DNA of 64,000 bases, from NCBI GenBank assembly GCA_951799425.1, contig OX637397.1:11645064-11709063 (forward strand). The letters are read 5' to 3'. Positions 13,741 through 26,300 of this stretch are shown piece after piece. Source of the stretch: Ilex aquifolium (taxonomy: Eukaryota; Streptophyta; Magnoliopsida; Aquifoliales; Aquifoliaceae). A program made the position numbers and the translations under genes. How positions within the stretch are numbered: position 1 is the stretch's first letter; each line of letters opens with the position of its first letter. The notes beneath the pieces are model-generated. The model was given only the letters and a program-made list of their open reading frames with translations. It had not been told where the DNA came from and searched no databases.

Positions 13741-15677
13741 TAAATTCAACAAAAGGCAGACCCAATTAAAGCATTAATGAATGTAAACTAATTTCATAAT
13801 AACCAAATTTCAACTAACACTGTAACTCCCAGTAAACTAATCCATAAATTGACATCATGAATGTTCAAAATAAAAAACTCATTGTACAATCCATGGCGTC
13901 AACTATAAACCTGTGATCATTTATTGCACAATCCAAAGCAATCTAAACCAAAAAAATAAATAAGCATCAAATGAAAACCCAATAAAAAAATTCAATTCTA
14001 TTATCAGTGGCATACCCAAAATAAACAAAGTGAAAAAACAAATTAAAGCAACCAAAAAAAGAAGAGAATAAATTAAAACCCAACGAACATAATCCAATGA
14101 ATGTCATAAGAATATAGTTGCCTATCAAAGACGGGCATAAATTCAACCCACTGAATGGGTATATAGTGAATATATCAATCAAACAAAAAATCAATGGTAA
14201 AGTATAAAATATTTCACTCAGACATTTCAACAAACACTTGGTGTGGAGTACGAATTTGCAACAATTATTCTTCCTCAAAATTTAACACCAAATATGTGCT
14301 TGTGTGTGTTGTGTTTTACGCGCGTGTGTGTGTTTGGCCCGGGGGGGGGGGGGGGGGGGGGGGGAGTGTATGTGGGTTTCTGCGTGTTTTTGGTGTGTTC
14401 TATTTTTTGTATGTGTGTGTGTGTTATGTGTGAATGTGTGATTTAGCCAGCTTTAGCGTATGATTAATTTAGTGTCGCTTTAACACTAACACTGGGACCA
14501 CTCTGCGGCATGACAACGTATGGTTCCACTGAATTCAGTTTTTTCCCCCTTCATTTTTCAAAAAGACAAACATCAAGAAACATATAACTCAAATGGACTA
14601 AATTAAAAAATCTGAAATATTCTTTAAATCCACATATTCATTCAGTTGTAGAATTGTGAAAATCATATAAATACTAACGACATACTCACCCATTAACAAA
14701 ATTTTTGCCCGTTGATCCATCTCTTAAACTGATCCAAGTACATCCACATTAATCCCATTCATGGAACGGTCCTGTTTCAATAAATAACAAATATATGATG
14801 ATTGTCGTTTCTCAAAAAAAATAAATAAATAAATAACAAATGTGTGATTAGTGAAGGCTCCTCAATTAAAATTCTAAATTTTTAATTCGAAAATGAAAAA
14901 CAACTTAAACAAATCGAAGTCAAGCATTAGCACTCCATTAGGCTCAAAATTCTTAAGCTTTTGATTAGGGACATTTGTACAAAAAATAAGCAATACCACA
15001 TACCACACACACGAATATGTATGGCACCGGACAATCATTAAGAGCAAAAGAACTTCAATTAGTCTATTTGTAAAAACTGAATTCTAAAAACCCAAAAACA
15101 GCTCAATTCGAAAAGTAAAATCCCATGAAAAAATTAATCCACACAACCAAACAAAGAAAGAAAACTGCACCATTTACGTGGCAAGTTGGTGAATAACTAT
15201 CCTTTCATGCCTCTCACTAAACGACTAAACACTTCAAAAACTTGAGCTTCTTCCAAAGTATGCACAACAACCACCACCACTACCAATAGATTCATTATGC
15301 AACTAACGAATTTCTTCCAAGTAAATTTCACAAAATAGTCGGTCAGCCAACGACTGGGCTAGTTTGGGAAACTTCCACACCAAACACAAAATGCAAGCCA
15401 ATTGATTGGGCTGGATCAATCAAAGTTAATTACAACCATGAAAGCCACAACCATTAAAAAAAAAACGTAAAATCCTAATTCGACTAAAATTATGGAAGAT
15501 ACCCAAATTACCAAGAAAGCAACTAAGACTTATCGAACTATCAAGTATACATAAACTCTAACCTCAAAGGTACAGAAAAAATTGAAACACAAAGAAGTTC
15601 GCATGCTTAAGATCTAAAAAACCATAGGAAAATTACTGACTTTTGTAATGAAAACCAGATCTAGAAAACAAAAAGGG
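13741..15677. other. Intergenic AT-rich DNA
   Basis: No supported gene. The stretch holds a 24-base G run (14,341-14,364) inside a GT-rich section (14,295-14,445). Otherwise it is A-rich sequence without recognisable repeats. Confidence 0.5.
14341..14364 (+). repeat. Poly(G) tract, 24 bases
   Basis: An uninterrupted run of G after CCC, embedded in TGTGTG-rich DNA. It is capable of quadruplex formation; homopolymer length should be treated as uncertain in any assembly. Confidence 0.85.
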
Positions 15678-16335
15678 TTAATTACAAAATGCCCCCTTCA
15701 AGTTTGGGTCTTGTTACAATCAACTCCCTCTGGTTTCAATTTAAACAAATTAGCCCTCAATAAATATTTTTCAATTAACTCATTCTGTTAATTTCAACAG
15801 TTAAAAATGACAGACTTTAGGCATGTGCAAGTCACATGATCTCAAGTTCTATGTAAAAACAAAATTACCTTTTACAAATCCTCCTAATTTTTTCTAAAAT
15901 AGCAATTAAAAAAAAATCTACATCCTTAAAAATTAAAAACCCAATTCAGCCTAGCTCCAACCTAACACTAACCTTAACGTCAGCACCACCAAACCCACCC
16001 TAATCAGAATCATCAAACCACCTCAGATCTGTCGCCACCACTGCTCGTAACCCACTTGCATACCAATCTCGGTTTTGCAAACCACCAATACATTTTTATA
16101 TTGGAAGAGAGATGTCGATCTGGAGAGAAATTTTAGTTTCCACAGGCACTGTGAAGCTTTTGAATGTGAGGCAAAAAATTTGATAAAAGGTAATTTTGTC
16201 TTTTCAACACATTTAAGATCACGTGACATGCACATGGTTATATTCTGTCACTTTTAACGGTTGAAATTTAACAGAATGAGTTAGTTGAAAAATATTTAAA
16301 CTTTGAGGGAGTAATTTGCTAAAATTAAAACCAGA
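15678..16335. mobile_element. Foldback/MITE-like element with ~130-bp inverted arms
   Basis: The left arm (about 15,705-15,845) and the reverse complement of the right arm (about 16,215-16,330) align over more than 100 bases. Shared landmarks in order are a CTCTGGTTT(C/T)AATTT word, TTTTTCAA(T/C)TAACTCATTC, AACAGTTA/AACCGTTA, ATGACAGA/GTGACAGA and a CATGTGCA(A/T)GTCAC word. The roughly 350-bp centre is not similar to known coding sequence. No clear target duplication was found. Confidence 0.7.
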
Positions 16336-17543
16336 GAGAGAGAGTCGTCTGGGATGGGGAGGGTTGCTGGCTTTGGTATGTGTTATAGGTGGCGTGTGTG
16401 TGGTTAAACTGAGAGGGAGTATGTAATTGGGTGGGATGGATTGTGAGTAATTGGATTTATATAGATGAGTTTAGATGAGATCTGAACTATATACCAAAAT
16501 TTCAATCAAATCCTAATCGTTCTTCTACTTTTCTAAATTAGGAGGGTTGATTTCAATTTGGGAAGTGTGAAATTGCCTGTATGTTATTAGTATAGATATG
16601 TCTTCAGTTTTTTACTTTCTTTCTATCAATCCCTTTTTCTTTAGTTTTTTCCTTATCTGTTGAACGATTCTTACATCTCAGTTCAATTCCGCTGCAAACA
16701 TGTTGATTCTTCCTTAATCGGCGAATTTATTTTATAAACTCGCAGATTCTATAATCTCAATACGCGTTTTTGGTCTATCAAATTCTCCGAACTTATCAAT
16801 CAAATACGTTGATTTGCTTAGTCAAATCCATGAGGTCATAAACTACAATCCACAAATTCACAATTTTGAATTCATTGTTTCATGGCGAATCTGCTCTCAA
16901 AGTGCGGATTCACGCTCAAAGCAATAAGGCGCAGGTCATCTAGGACGAATCAAGTGATGCAACCTCTAAGTCTCTAACAGAGGAATGACGAGTGAGGTGA
17001 GGGAGATGTGATAGAATTGGGGGGAAAATATATTGGCATAAGTTTCAAATTGGTAGGTGTTTTATTTGACATATGTGTATTAACCAAACTAGATTGCAAA
17101 TTTGTCTAAATGGGTAAGTGCCTAAGTTAATTTTCACATTAACCCACCATTTGGTTGTAGTTCACCTAAAACTACGTCATTTTCATGTAATTGATTCACC
17201 ACACTTATTTTCTATGTACCAAATAAAATGACGCCGTTTTAAACTTAAATAAATCAAAATGACGTCGTATTGAACTAAAGTTTTTGTTTCGGCTCAATAC
17301 CGAAGCAAATACTCGTCTTTTTTGCTTTGGGCCTCTTGCCTATGCAAATATTGAATTTCTTTGCTTTGACAGAATATACCAACGCAAAAATGAATGCTGA
17401 AGAAAAAAAAATCTGACTCAAAAGCACACTTTTCTTGTAGTGTTGTTTACTTGCTGAAAAAAAAAATTCAGATGTGTGGTACCCTTTCGATAAATAGCCG
17501 TTAAACGAAAATTCTCTTACAATCATTCCAACCACCAAAAACT
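16336..17543. other. Intergenic DNA
   Basis: No gene is recognised. The stretch begins with a GA-rich section and contains ordinary AT-rich sequence with short, motif-less ORFs. Confidence 0.5.
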
Positions 17544-18557
17544 AAGGTAGTGTTTGGTAACAAGAGGTTTGTGTTTTTTTTTTGTTTTTTTTTTCATTTT
17601 TTGCTAAAAAAAAAAACAATAATGTGTTTGGGATGTGTTTTCGTTTTTTTTTTACTCTCCTGTTTTAAAAACAATGCCAAAATATGAAAACATCAAAAAT
17701 GATGCTTTTGAAAACATCAAAAAAAAAAAAACACGCGCGCGCCTCAGTTAATGAAGTCTGGCCTTCGAATCTTGTTAACACCAAAATTGAAGACTTTTTT
17801 GTTGGCAGTATAAAAGCCCTTTTTTTTTCCCCCCCCCCTTTCTCTCATCTGTCTCTCTCTCTCTCTCTCTCTCGATGGTGTCTCTCTTCTCAAACCGAAG
17901 CCCATAGATTCTCTCTTTTGAAACCGAAGATGAAATCGAAGACGCTCAGAAATGGAAGATGAAATCGAAGACGAAGACGAAACCCACTTCGTCTCTCTCG
18001 CTCGTGGTCAGCGTTTTTCCTTAGATCTATGTATATATATACATAGATCTATGTGTATATATATATCGGTATATATATACGTATATAGACATAGATTTAC
18101 ATCGGTGGTTGTGATTTCAATGGTGGTGGGGTGGGTTTCGGTGGTTGGGGGTGGTTGTGGTGTTGGTTTTCTGGTTGTGATTTCAGTGGTGGTGGGGTGG
18201 GTTTCGGTGGTTGGGGGTGGTCAATGGGGTGGTTGTGGTGTTGGTTTTTAGTGGTGGGTGTGGGTTGTAGGTTTCGGTGGTGGGGTTGGGGGTGGGTTTC
18301 GGTGGTGGGGGTTGGGTGGTCAGTGGGGTTGGGTGGTGGTTTTGGGTGGTCAGTGGGGTTGGGTGGTGGTTTTGGGCGGTGATTTTTTGATTTAATACCA
18401 AATATGTTTTTTATTTTTGTTTTCATAATTTTTTAAATATAAATGACTATCAAACATGTTTTAGATTTTTAATTTTTATCACAAAAAAAATAAAACTTAG
18501 TTCTGTTTTTTTTATAAAAAAAAACATAAAAATGAAAACGTTACCAAACGCACCCTC
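17544..18557. mobile_element. hAT-like non-autonomous element carrying a GGT-rich core
   Basis: The ends are inverted: GTAGTGTTTGGTAAC near 17,548-17,562 and GTTACCAAACGCACCC near 18,540-18,555. Each is followed inward by T-rich/A-rich runs. GTGTTTGG-type termini are common in plant hAT MITEs. No transposase is encoded. The interior contains a (CT)n run near 17,855-17,873 and a 280-bp GGTGG-rich block. No matching 8-bp target duplication could be read, so the exact ends are uncertain. Confidence 0.5.
18097..18385 (+). repeat. GGTGG/GGTTT minisatellite, G-rich on plus strand
   Basis: Irregular repeats of GGTGGTGGGGTGGGTTTC and TTGGGTGGTCAGTGG words. All frames stay open by composition, giving Gly/Trp-rich ORFs one way and Pro/His-rich ORFs the other; these are not genes. 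Multiple G-tracts give quadruplex potential. Confidence 0.85.
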
Positions 18558-18628
18558 ATTATTAATAAATACCAACATACTGATTAATATTCAACTTAAA
18601 CACATTTTCAAGTAATCGTGCTTTGTGT

Positions 18629-19203
18629 TCAAATTCGAGTTGAATCCAGCTCAATCCTCAATCTTTTACCATATTTCTCTTCCAAGTTGCTGCCCGATTC
18701 CATTAGATCAACATCACGACTTCTCTTAGGATGTATGTAATCTTGTACAATTGTATTGGCACCTGATAACTGTCCCTGCTGACTTTCTCGAATATGCGGC
18801 TTGTATACAAAATGAAAAGCACACTTCTTCACTTCTATAGATGGACTAATTTTGATAGAGAGCTCCATTCTTTTTCCACCTTTTACTGGGCAACATTTTC
18901 TTGTTGATATAGCGCTCCACCACGAATGCTCTTTACGGGTTACTGGAATATTGTCGTGGACTATAGAACTAAGGATCTGCTCGACTCCATTGGTCTTATC
19001 ATAGAGAACATAAAAGGAGCAGTGGTTACTACGCCTTCTTCTTTGGCAGCACAAACAGCCCAAATAGCCAATGCAATTAACTTGTTCTCCGCATGAAATG
19101 GCATATTGAAAGATATTGAAGAATCCATTTTTTGATGGATATACCACTTAGGAATCGTCCCAAGTGGAATGGAGACGCTGAAAATACTATCATTAAAATG
19201 TCC
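18629..19203 (-). pseudogene. TNL exon 5: post-LRR (C-JID) domain
   Basis: After an AG at 19,205-19,204 the frame reads GHFNDSIFSVSIPLGTIPKWY, the PG/IPxWY signature of the C-terminal jelly-roll/Ig-like domain of TNLs. It then reads LIALAIWAVCAAKE. The homologous frame moves by one near 19,000 to continue DKTNGVEQIL and KGGKRMELSIKISP, ending at a stop at 18,631-18,629. At least one frameshift therefore lies inside this exon. Confidence 0.78.
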
Positions 19204-19255
19204 CTGTTACACACGAAATGATGATGATGAGAGAGAGGGAAAGAGAGAGAGAGAC

Positions 19256-20172
19256 CTTGAGCAAACAATCCTTGATAGCATTGTGCAAATGCTAGACAGC
19301 TCCCGACGAGTGGTTCGCATAGAATCAAGGTTTCTCAAGTCCTGAATATCCGCCAATCTATTGCAATTAGCTAGAGACACGTGTTCCAATCTTTCGTAGT
19401 TTGACAGATTCGGTAGTTTTTCCACAGATGTGCAATCATCTACATTTAGTACCCATAGATTTGGAGGAAGTTCAGGGATTGATCGAAGATTCTTGCAATA
19501 ATCTAACCAGAGGCTATCTAGCTTGGATAGGTGACAAAGGCTGGACGGTAGGCTATGAAAATTATTGCTCCCCAAATCTAGATGTTGAAATGAAGATAAA
19601 CTTCCAATATCAATGGGAATAGAGGCTTCATTCAAATTGCAGTGCCTGAGAATTAGTGTTCTTAAGGAACATAAACCCGAAATAGAAGGTGGGAGAAATC
19701 TGGTGAAATCATGATGTCTTCTTGGTGATACCCAAGACATAATAAGCGGGAGCCAAGATTTGGATGGTAAGTTATTATTACATCTTCCCAAAGATAAGAT
19801 GGTAAGGTTCTTCAGAAATCTACAAGAAAACGGTAACTCTTTGATAGCAGTTCCATCAGCAAGAAGTTCCCTAAGACAGTGCATATTCCCCAAGTGTTCG
19901 GGCAATTTTTTCAAATTTGAGCAGTCAGTAAGATTTAGATGTTTAAGTGATATTAGATTGCAAATGCTGCTTGGAAGATCCGTAAGGTTCCTGCAATCTT
20001 TTAAACTCAAGGAAGTAAGTCTATCCAGAACTCCAATTGAATGGTGAATCTCCAACAAATATAAGCAACTTTCAAGCAACAATATCTCCATCCTTGGTAA
20101 CCTGGTGAAGTTCGGGGTTCTTGTCAGAAATTTACAATGACTAAGATTCAGGACTTTTAGATTTTTCACAAA
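19256..20172 (-). pseudogene. TNL exon 4: main LRR region
   Basis: Starts FVKNLKVLNLSHC after a 108-bp intron. About eight to ten leucine-rich repeats of LxxLxLxxCxxL type follow, for example LTSLSLKDCRNLTDLP and LKHLNLTDCSNLKKLP. Near 19,320 the expected frame switches, giving SCLAFAQCYQGLFAQ before a possible GT donor at 19,255. The following intron would be only 52 bp and GA-rich, so this junction is doubtful. Confidence 0.85.
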
Positions 20173-20280
20173 CTGATAAATCAAAGAAAAAATATCAAGA
20201 TAAGAGTTTCGATTTATTTGAAGATAAGTGGGCACAATGTTCAAATTAAAAAATATCAAGGGTATAACATATATGTTTAC

Positions 20281-20556
20281 CTTGCTATCTGGCCAAAGTT
20301 GTTTGATGTTGCTATGTTGCATGTCTAAAGCAACAAGATTTTTGAGTTGAAAATTGGATGGTAAATTCTTCAGAGAACAATAATGCCAACAGAGCCATCT
20401 TAACTCTCTAGATAGATATTCAAAGCCTCCGGTGAGACGCACATTGTTGATTTGAAGTAGTCTTAATTTTTGCATCCTTGCAAATGATTCAGTCCTAAAA
20501 TCTATATTCTTTAAGAGCGGCAAGTCCAACACAATACCTTCAATTTCATTTGTGCC
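20281..20556 (-). pseudogene. TNL exon 3: start of LRR region
   Basis: A 276-bp exon bounded by AG (20,558-20,557) and GT (20,280-20,279). It starts GTNEIEGIVLDLP and contains FARMQKLRLLQINNVRL and LRWLCWHYCSLKNLPSNF, the conserved linker between NB-ARC and LRR in TNLs. Confidence 0.88.
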
Positions 20557-20765
20557 CTAAATTTCATAAAGGGGAATGGGTTTTTGATAAGTAACTAACT
20601 ACATATAGGCATCAAACACACACAAAGAGCATGTTGTGTGTGTCCCAAACTATGTGTATATACATACACACACATATAGAAACAAAAATAAAATATATGC
20701 ACTAAACAAGAGTTATATTCCAGGATGTAAAGTTTTCCTATTGAAAGAAAGTAATTTCTTATTAC

Positions 20766-21865
20766 CTTGTCTGTTTTTGCACTTCACATATGTCTTCCTG
20801 AAACCACAGTCTACTACGCTTTCCAGGCTCTTTAGGTGACCCTTCACCAATAATTTTCCGCCCCATCTCTCGTAGTAAATCATGCATCATCAATTGATTT
20901 TGTTGAGTAATTTTTAACAAACATCTATTTATTAGAACACTGATTCCGATTTCCGAGAAAAAACCACAACCATTCAATATATAAATGACATATTCTTTAT
21001 CCATTCCGATGAAAAACATGCAATATCAAGGAAAATATCCTTTACTTGATCATCATCAAGTGCATCAAAGCTTATTCTGAGTTTTTGCTGAATTTGATTG
21101 TGAGGAATGTGCTTTAATTTCTCAAATGCACTAATCCATTCTGGTATAGTTCTTCCAAATAAATAAGATCCCAAAACTTCAAGAGCTAACGGAAGCCCTT
21201 GAGCATAGTTTACTATGCCATTTGAAAGCTCCAAAAAATCTTCTAATGGCATGGTTTGTCTAAAGGCATGCCAACTGAAAAGCTGCAGAGATTCATTGTA
21301 ACCCAATTCCTTCGCTTCATATTTTTCGTCTACTTCAACTTCATCTAGCAAATGTTCATCTCTAGTAGTGATAATAATTCTGCTGCCCAAACCAAACCAA
21401 CCACGACTCCCTGCTAGTGAATTTAATTGGCTAATTTGATCAACATCATCAAGAACAATAAGTGTTCTTTTAGAACAAAGCCTTTTTTTTATCCAGCTGA
21501 TTCCCCTATCAATGCTGCCAATACTTAGATTCTTTTTCGTCAAAATTTCAGAAAGAAGTTGCTCTTGTAAATGAATTAGACCATTGTGTTGTTTTGAAGT
21601 TTCTCTCACATTCCCCAAAAAACATGAACCATCAAACTACTGAAAAACTAGATTATAGACTGCTTTGGCAACTGTCGTCTTGCCAATTCCTCCCATGCCA
21701 AAGATTCCAATCATTCGGATGTCACCTGATCCATTGGTTAGTAAAAAACTTATGTCCTTAACACGAGAATCTAATCCAACTGGACATATGGTGACATTTA
21801 GATTTGTGTGGTTCACTTTGCATAAAACCTCCTCAACAATTTTTTGGATAAACTTTGATTCATGC
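20766..21865 (-). pseudogene. TNL exon 2: NB-ARC domain
   Basis: Begins after an AG acceptor (21,867-21,866) with GHESKFIQKIVEEV. Motifs in order: P-loop GMGGIGKTT, kinase-2 TLIVLDDVD, RNBS-B GSRIIITTRD, GLPLALEVLG, RNBS-D-like FLDIACF and MHD (LMMHDLLREMG). Breaks are a TAG at 21,639-21,637 between the P-loop and FDGSCFLGNV, a one-base loss in a T run near 21,012 after DIACF, and a probable shift just before the donor at 20,765. The intron to exon 1 is 773 bp. Confidence 0.9.
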
Positions 21866-22638
21866 CTGAAATTTTTGTCCAAAAGAAAAGTAAAATTATC
21901 ACAGTTGAAATAAGAAATAACTACAGGGCAACAATATATCATGAAATACAACTCTTAAAAAATGGGAGTGGATCGAAACAAACCTCAAAAATTGTTGTGG
22001 GATATTATTTTTCTGTGTTGCGTATACATAAAGAAACATAAGGCCGAAATTGATTGTTGTAGGAAATTCTGTGTTGCAGGTAGATGTAGTTAATCATAAA
22101 AATTCATTACATGAAGCAAGCTTCACAAAACTAGTAAAAGACTTTTTCTCACTACCCTTGACGATTATAAAAATGTTAATAGCTCATTGGAGATGGAAAT
22201 AGCAATTGGCTATATTGGCATCTCTATTTTTGTTAATTAGAGGCATTTCTTTGGTATACATGTAGAGTTTTCTTCAAAAAAAAAAAAAAAAACTAGGAAA
22301 TTTGTGTTTTAAAAATGAAATAAAAAAACATTCAATATTTTCCTCAATCACCTCTAATCAATATAAAAGTTAGTGAGTTATTGTTTTTAGAAACATAAGT
22401 GATTTTTTTACAGCTCTCGTATTGCTTGTGCTACAGTACCCTTGACTAGTTTCATGCCCTTACATATAAAAGATTATATATAAAAGAATGATGTAAATCA
22501 TTAATTCAGAATATTAGATCCCATTATTGTAGGTCAAAATAGCTTTACTATTAACAAATACACACACAAAGAAACCCACACACAAACATTACTACAAATA
22601 GAAAAACTAGTGCATAAGGAAAGCTAGCATGGATTACC

Positions 22639-23159
22639 CATTCGCTATATTTTGCAAACCCCATCCTGATAAATTTGCAGCCAGCAAGGGCCACTCTCCA
22701 TCTCTCCACCCTCCCCATTTCGGTCACAAACTGCTCTTCATGTTGTGCAAATGCTTCTGCAAAGCTCCCATTTTGCCCACGTACATCAGACGGATCAACA
22801 TTGTAAAACACAGGAAGAACCAATTGTCCTCTTAGTTTCTTACATTTCAGGATCTCCACAAACTCATTGAGGCACCATCCAGAAAATGCATAGTTCTTTG
22901 AGAATATGACAATCGAAATCATCGATTCTCAAATTGCATTTAGTAGTTCTGCTGAAATTTCTTTCCCTCGTGGTAATGCATCCTCATCCCTAAAGGTGCA
23001 AATACCAGCTTGAACCAAAGCAGTGTAGAGATGATCCACGAAGTTGTTACGTGTGTCTTTACCTCTAAAACTCATGAAGACGTCATGCTTCCAGTGAGGA
23101 GTAGAAGATGAAATTGAGAAACATGAAGGGTCATCTTGATGAATGCTTTTACTAGCCAT
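22639..23159 (-). pseudogene. TNL exon 1: TIR domain
   Basis: Contains the TIR motifs DVFMSFRGKDTR, GICTFRDEDALPRG and SIVIFSKNYAFSGWCLNEL-like sequence, then PVFYNVDPSDVRGQ. The exon ends at a GT donor (22,638-22,637) after sequence that, one frame over, reads AANLSGW, the usual TNL exon-1 ending. This shows a small indel near 22,685. An in-frame TGA splits the domain at 22,931-22,929. Confidence 0.88.
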
Positions 23160-23306
23160 TGATGAACACAAAAGGCCAGACAAAATGCAAAAAGTTTGGG
23201 TGAGCAATGATTTTGTATTGGTGAAAAGTGGCCTTTTATAGCTGAAACTTTTGACTACTTCACATGTGGGCTCCCTCCCGGTCTTGTGGAAAATCAAGAA
23301 GTCCAT

Positions 23307-26300
23307 AATATAAAATATGGTAGACTTTAATAAGTCTATTCGACGGTCTCAAATAGACTCATCAAATGACTACCACCAATATCCCTCTCAAAACTATTCA
23401 CTGCACGAATTACCCCTAATACAATTATAAACTAATTCAAACAAAACAAATAAAAGGAAAACATAAGTAAACAAATTATGAACTACTGATAATGAAAGGG
23501 CGCAGTTAGACACAAATTAAAATATTTGAAAAACAGCCTGGAGCTAACACGTAGATTGTACCCAAATTCTCTAGTGTTTAGGTTATACCTATGCCTTGGA
23601 ACAAATTTAAGCTTCAAGCAATGTTATAGGGACCTCATTTAGGTTTCTAATATGGGACCTAATTAAGTGCAAATAATATTTTCTTTTAAGTTTATATATT
23701 GTTTGAACGTTTGGCCTTCTATTGAAGACCGCAATCTTAATCGGTGCTTGATACTCTTTGATACTTCAAACTCCAATGAATTTTGATCTATCACAAAATC
23801 ACAATATGATGGTTCCACTTGATAATGTAGCACCTTCCAAATTATTGTTTGGATGATTTAACATGGTATGAAAGTTTATTTTCGAGAGGTTTTGGGCAAG
23901 TTTCTAATTTTAATTTCATTGATTTCGTAATCGAATCCTCCTTAAGTGTTTCATAATCTAATCTTTTCGTTCGAATCTTCTACCTATCTGTTATTGTACG
24001 AATGGAGATCCCACTTGCGTGAGAGTATATACGACCACCACCTATTTTTTTTCTTCCAAATTTATCTAATATTACTCTTAAGAATTAAAATTTTCAATTT
24101 ATAAAAATACAATACTAGTTAAAATTGATCCAATTGTATAAAATTCATCTCTAAATTATTTTTCCGCTCAAAAATATTATTTTCTCTACAGGGCCCCTAA
24201 TGTCAGATAACTCCACTAATCCACACTTACCTTTCTCTTCTCTCCCTTACCTCTCTTTGTTTTTTCTCTCTCTATTCACTTTCTTTAAATTGTGTAGGTA
24301 AAAATAAAATAAAAAATATAAATATTATTTAAAATATAAATATTACATGATCAATACTCGATTTTTGATATTATATATATTTTCACGCATGAGATTATTG
24401 CCAGTAATATAGTATGTTGATGTTGTTTACAACCCCATTTGACCAAGTGGAATCCAAATCGTTATGTGAACAATAATGTTATTCGGACTCAATAATTTGA
24501 CCTAATTTATTACTTTAATGATGTCGCAGTGGCATGATCAAATAACATTATTGTAACTATAAATGTTGGACTTCTTTATGGGGACCATATTACTTGATAC
24601 ATCATTAGGTCGACAAATTAGGTTAAAATTTTAAATCTCAATACCATTGCTCTCTTGTAAATATTAATTGGACATTTAAATTCACCCCTATTTTGCCCCG
24701 TCTAAGGAGAGAGACTAAAATATCTGGCATTCTTAACCTTCTCAGGTAAGGAAGAAAAAGAACAAAGACTATACTATCGCTAAAGGACATTTAATTTGCC
24801 TTGTCATGATTTAAAGGTTCCAACAAACCTATTGTTCAACTTTCAACACTGACAAAGTGGTCCAGACTTCTGAAGGAACCTTACGTGCTATACCTTTCGT
24901 CTAGTGCATTTTGGACGTGCTTCAAGGAAAATGAACTAGAGCCTGGTCAAGGAGAATGAACCAGGCTTCAAAGTCACGCCAAACCGGCTCACACGACTTT
25001 GATTTGTGGAGGAAAATTGAGGGTTTGAATGGAAAAAACTTGCCCAATATGAGACTTTAATAAATAGAAATAAGGCGGAACGATTTATAAAAGGGAAAGG
25101 TTTCAATTTAATTATACAATATTATAACATATTAATATTATGAGCATAATAATTGCAACGTAGCTAAACTATAAGCAAAAGAAACACCTAAAGAGAAAGA
25201 GCAAAATAAGTGGACAATAGACGGGCGGAGCCAAAAAATAGTCCTTGGGTGGGAACTTTTTTTTTTTTTTTCAATCGATAAAACTAAAATGATACATTCA
25301 TATTTATATACATCATATAAAATTGGTTGACATATAATATATATGCTATCAATTATTCATTTGGCTACCCAATCGAGTCTTTATAATAATCATTCCTAAA
25401 AATGTTCTCTCTACAATGGCAGCAACAACTAATAAAATTAATGTCAAAATCAAATAAGTAAAGTAATGGATATCCCACATATTTTTTAGTTTAATCATTT
25501 GTTTTAGTAAGATCATCAATCTCAATTAGTTTTGTCGGAGGTCAACCTCAATATTTAAACAATAGCAAATTATTCTTTTACCTTTTAAAAGACTTATAAA
25601 TAAACCTCAATATGTCTAAAATTTATATGGGCAAGTCCACAACGTGTTCTAAAGTTTAAATTTATATGAACTGACTATTTATAACACCATGGACTAGACG
25701 TAGTTGTCCTTAAAGTCCCCAAAAATTTGTGCATGGACTTTTTCTCCTAAAAGATCATAACAGTGGACCGGCTTCCAAAAAACTTTTTTTTTTATTTCAA
25801 AGGAAAAGAAGTCTGGTCCTTTTGGACCCAGGTTTATTGGGCGGCTTTTCCATCAGCTTTTTGGATAAAAACAACTTTTATTAACATCAATAAAAAATTG
25901 AAAAATGAGGCTTATCTAAAGGCTTCCAAAAAAAAGTCAGTTTTTTTGGAATGCGGTCCAGACACTTCCGAAGGTGTTTTACTACAGATAACTTGTGTTC
26001 ACACCTTTATCATGGACTAGAATATTGAAAATGGAAATCAATTTGAATTATTACTTACGCTTGAAAGTCATGGCAACAATGACCTGAGGTCGTCAACTCG
26101 AAAAACACCTGCGAATGTGAAAGACATTTGACATGACAAAAGGAAGGAAAACTAGCGTACGTGGTTTGGCATTATCATGACTATGTATATGTAGTGGCAT
26201 ATCAATATATGATGTCTCTAATACAGTTCTAACCGATCAACACGGTATATGATTCTTATCTACAATGTAGTTCTTTATTATGCGTGCTTCACAGGCTTGA

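Larger units (their letters stand above)
18629..23159 (-). pseudogene. TIR-NBS-LRR (TNL) disease-resistance pseudogene
   Basis: Domain order on the minus strand is TIR, NB-ARC, LRR and post-LRR (C-JID), each on its own exon set as in plant TNL immune receptors. In intact relatives the TIR domain makes nucleotide signals after effector recognition by the LRR. The chosen start is MASKSIH at 23,159; an in-frame upstream ATG at 23,306 would add an atypical leader. Disabling changes seen: TGA at 22,931-22,929 in the TIR; a frameshift near 22,685; TAG at 21,639-21,637 just after the P-loop; a frameshift in a T run near 21,012; a probable frameshift near 20,775; and further frameshifts near 19,320 and in the C-JID near 19,000. 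Gene identity is certain to family; loss of function is inferred from these breaks. Confidence 0.92.

Noticed and set aside
18097..18426. Pro/His- and Gly/Trp-rich ORFs
   Set aside because: Produced by the GGTGG minisatellite.
19401..20047. Plus-strand ORFs over the TNL relic
   Set aside because: Complement of LRR-coding exons.
25763..26020. 85-codon plus-strand ORF
   Set aside because: AT-rich, Lys/Phe-biased, no motif; lies beside a repeat and resembles chance openness.
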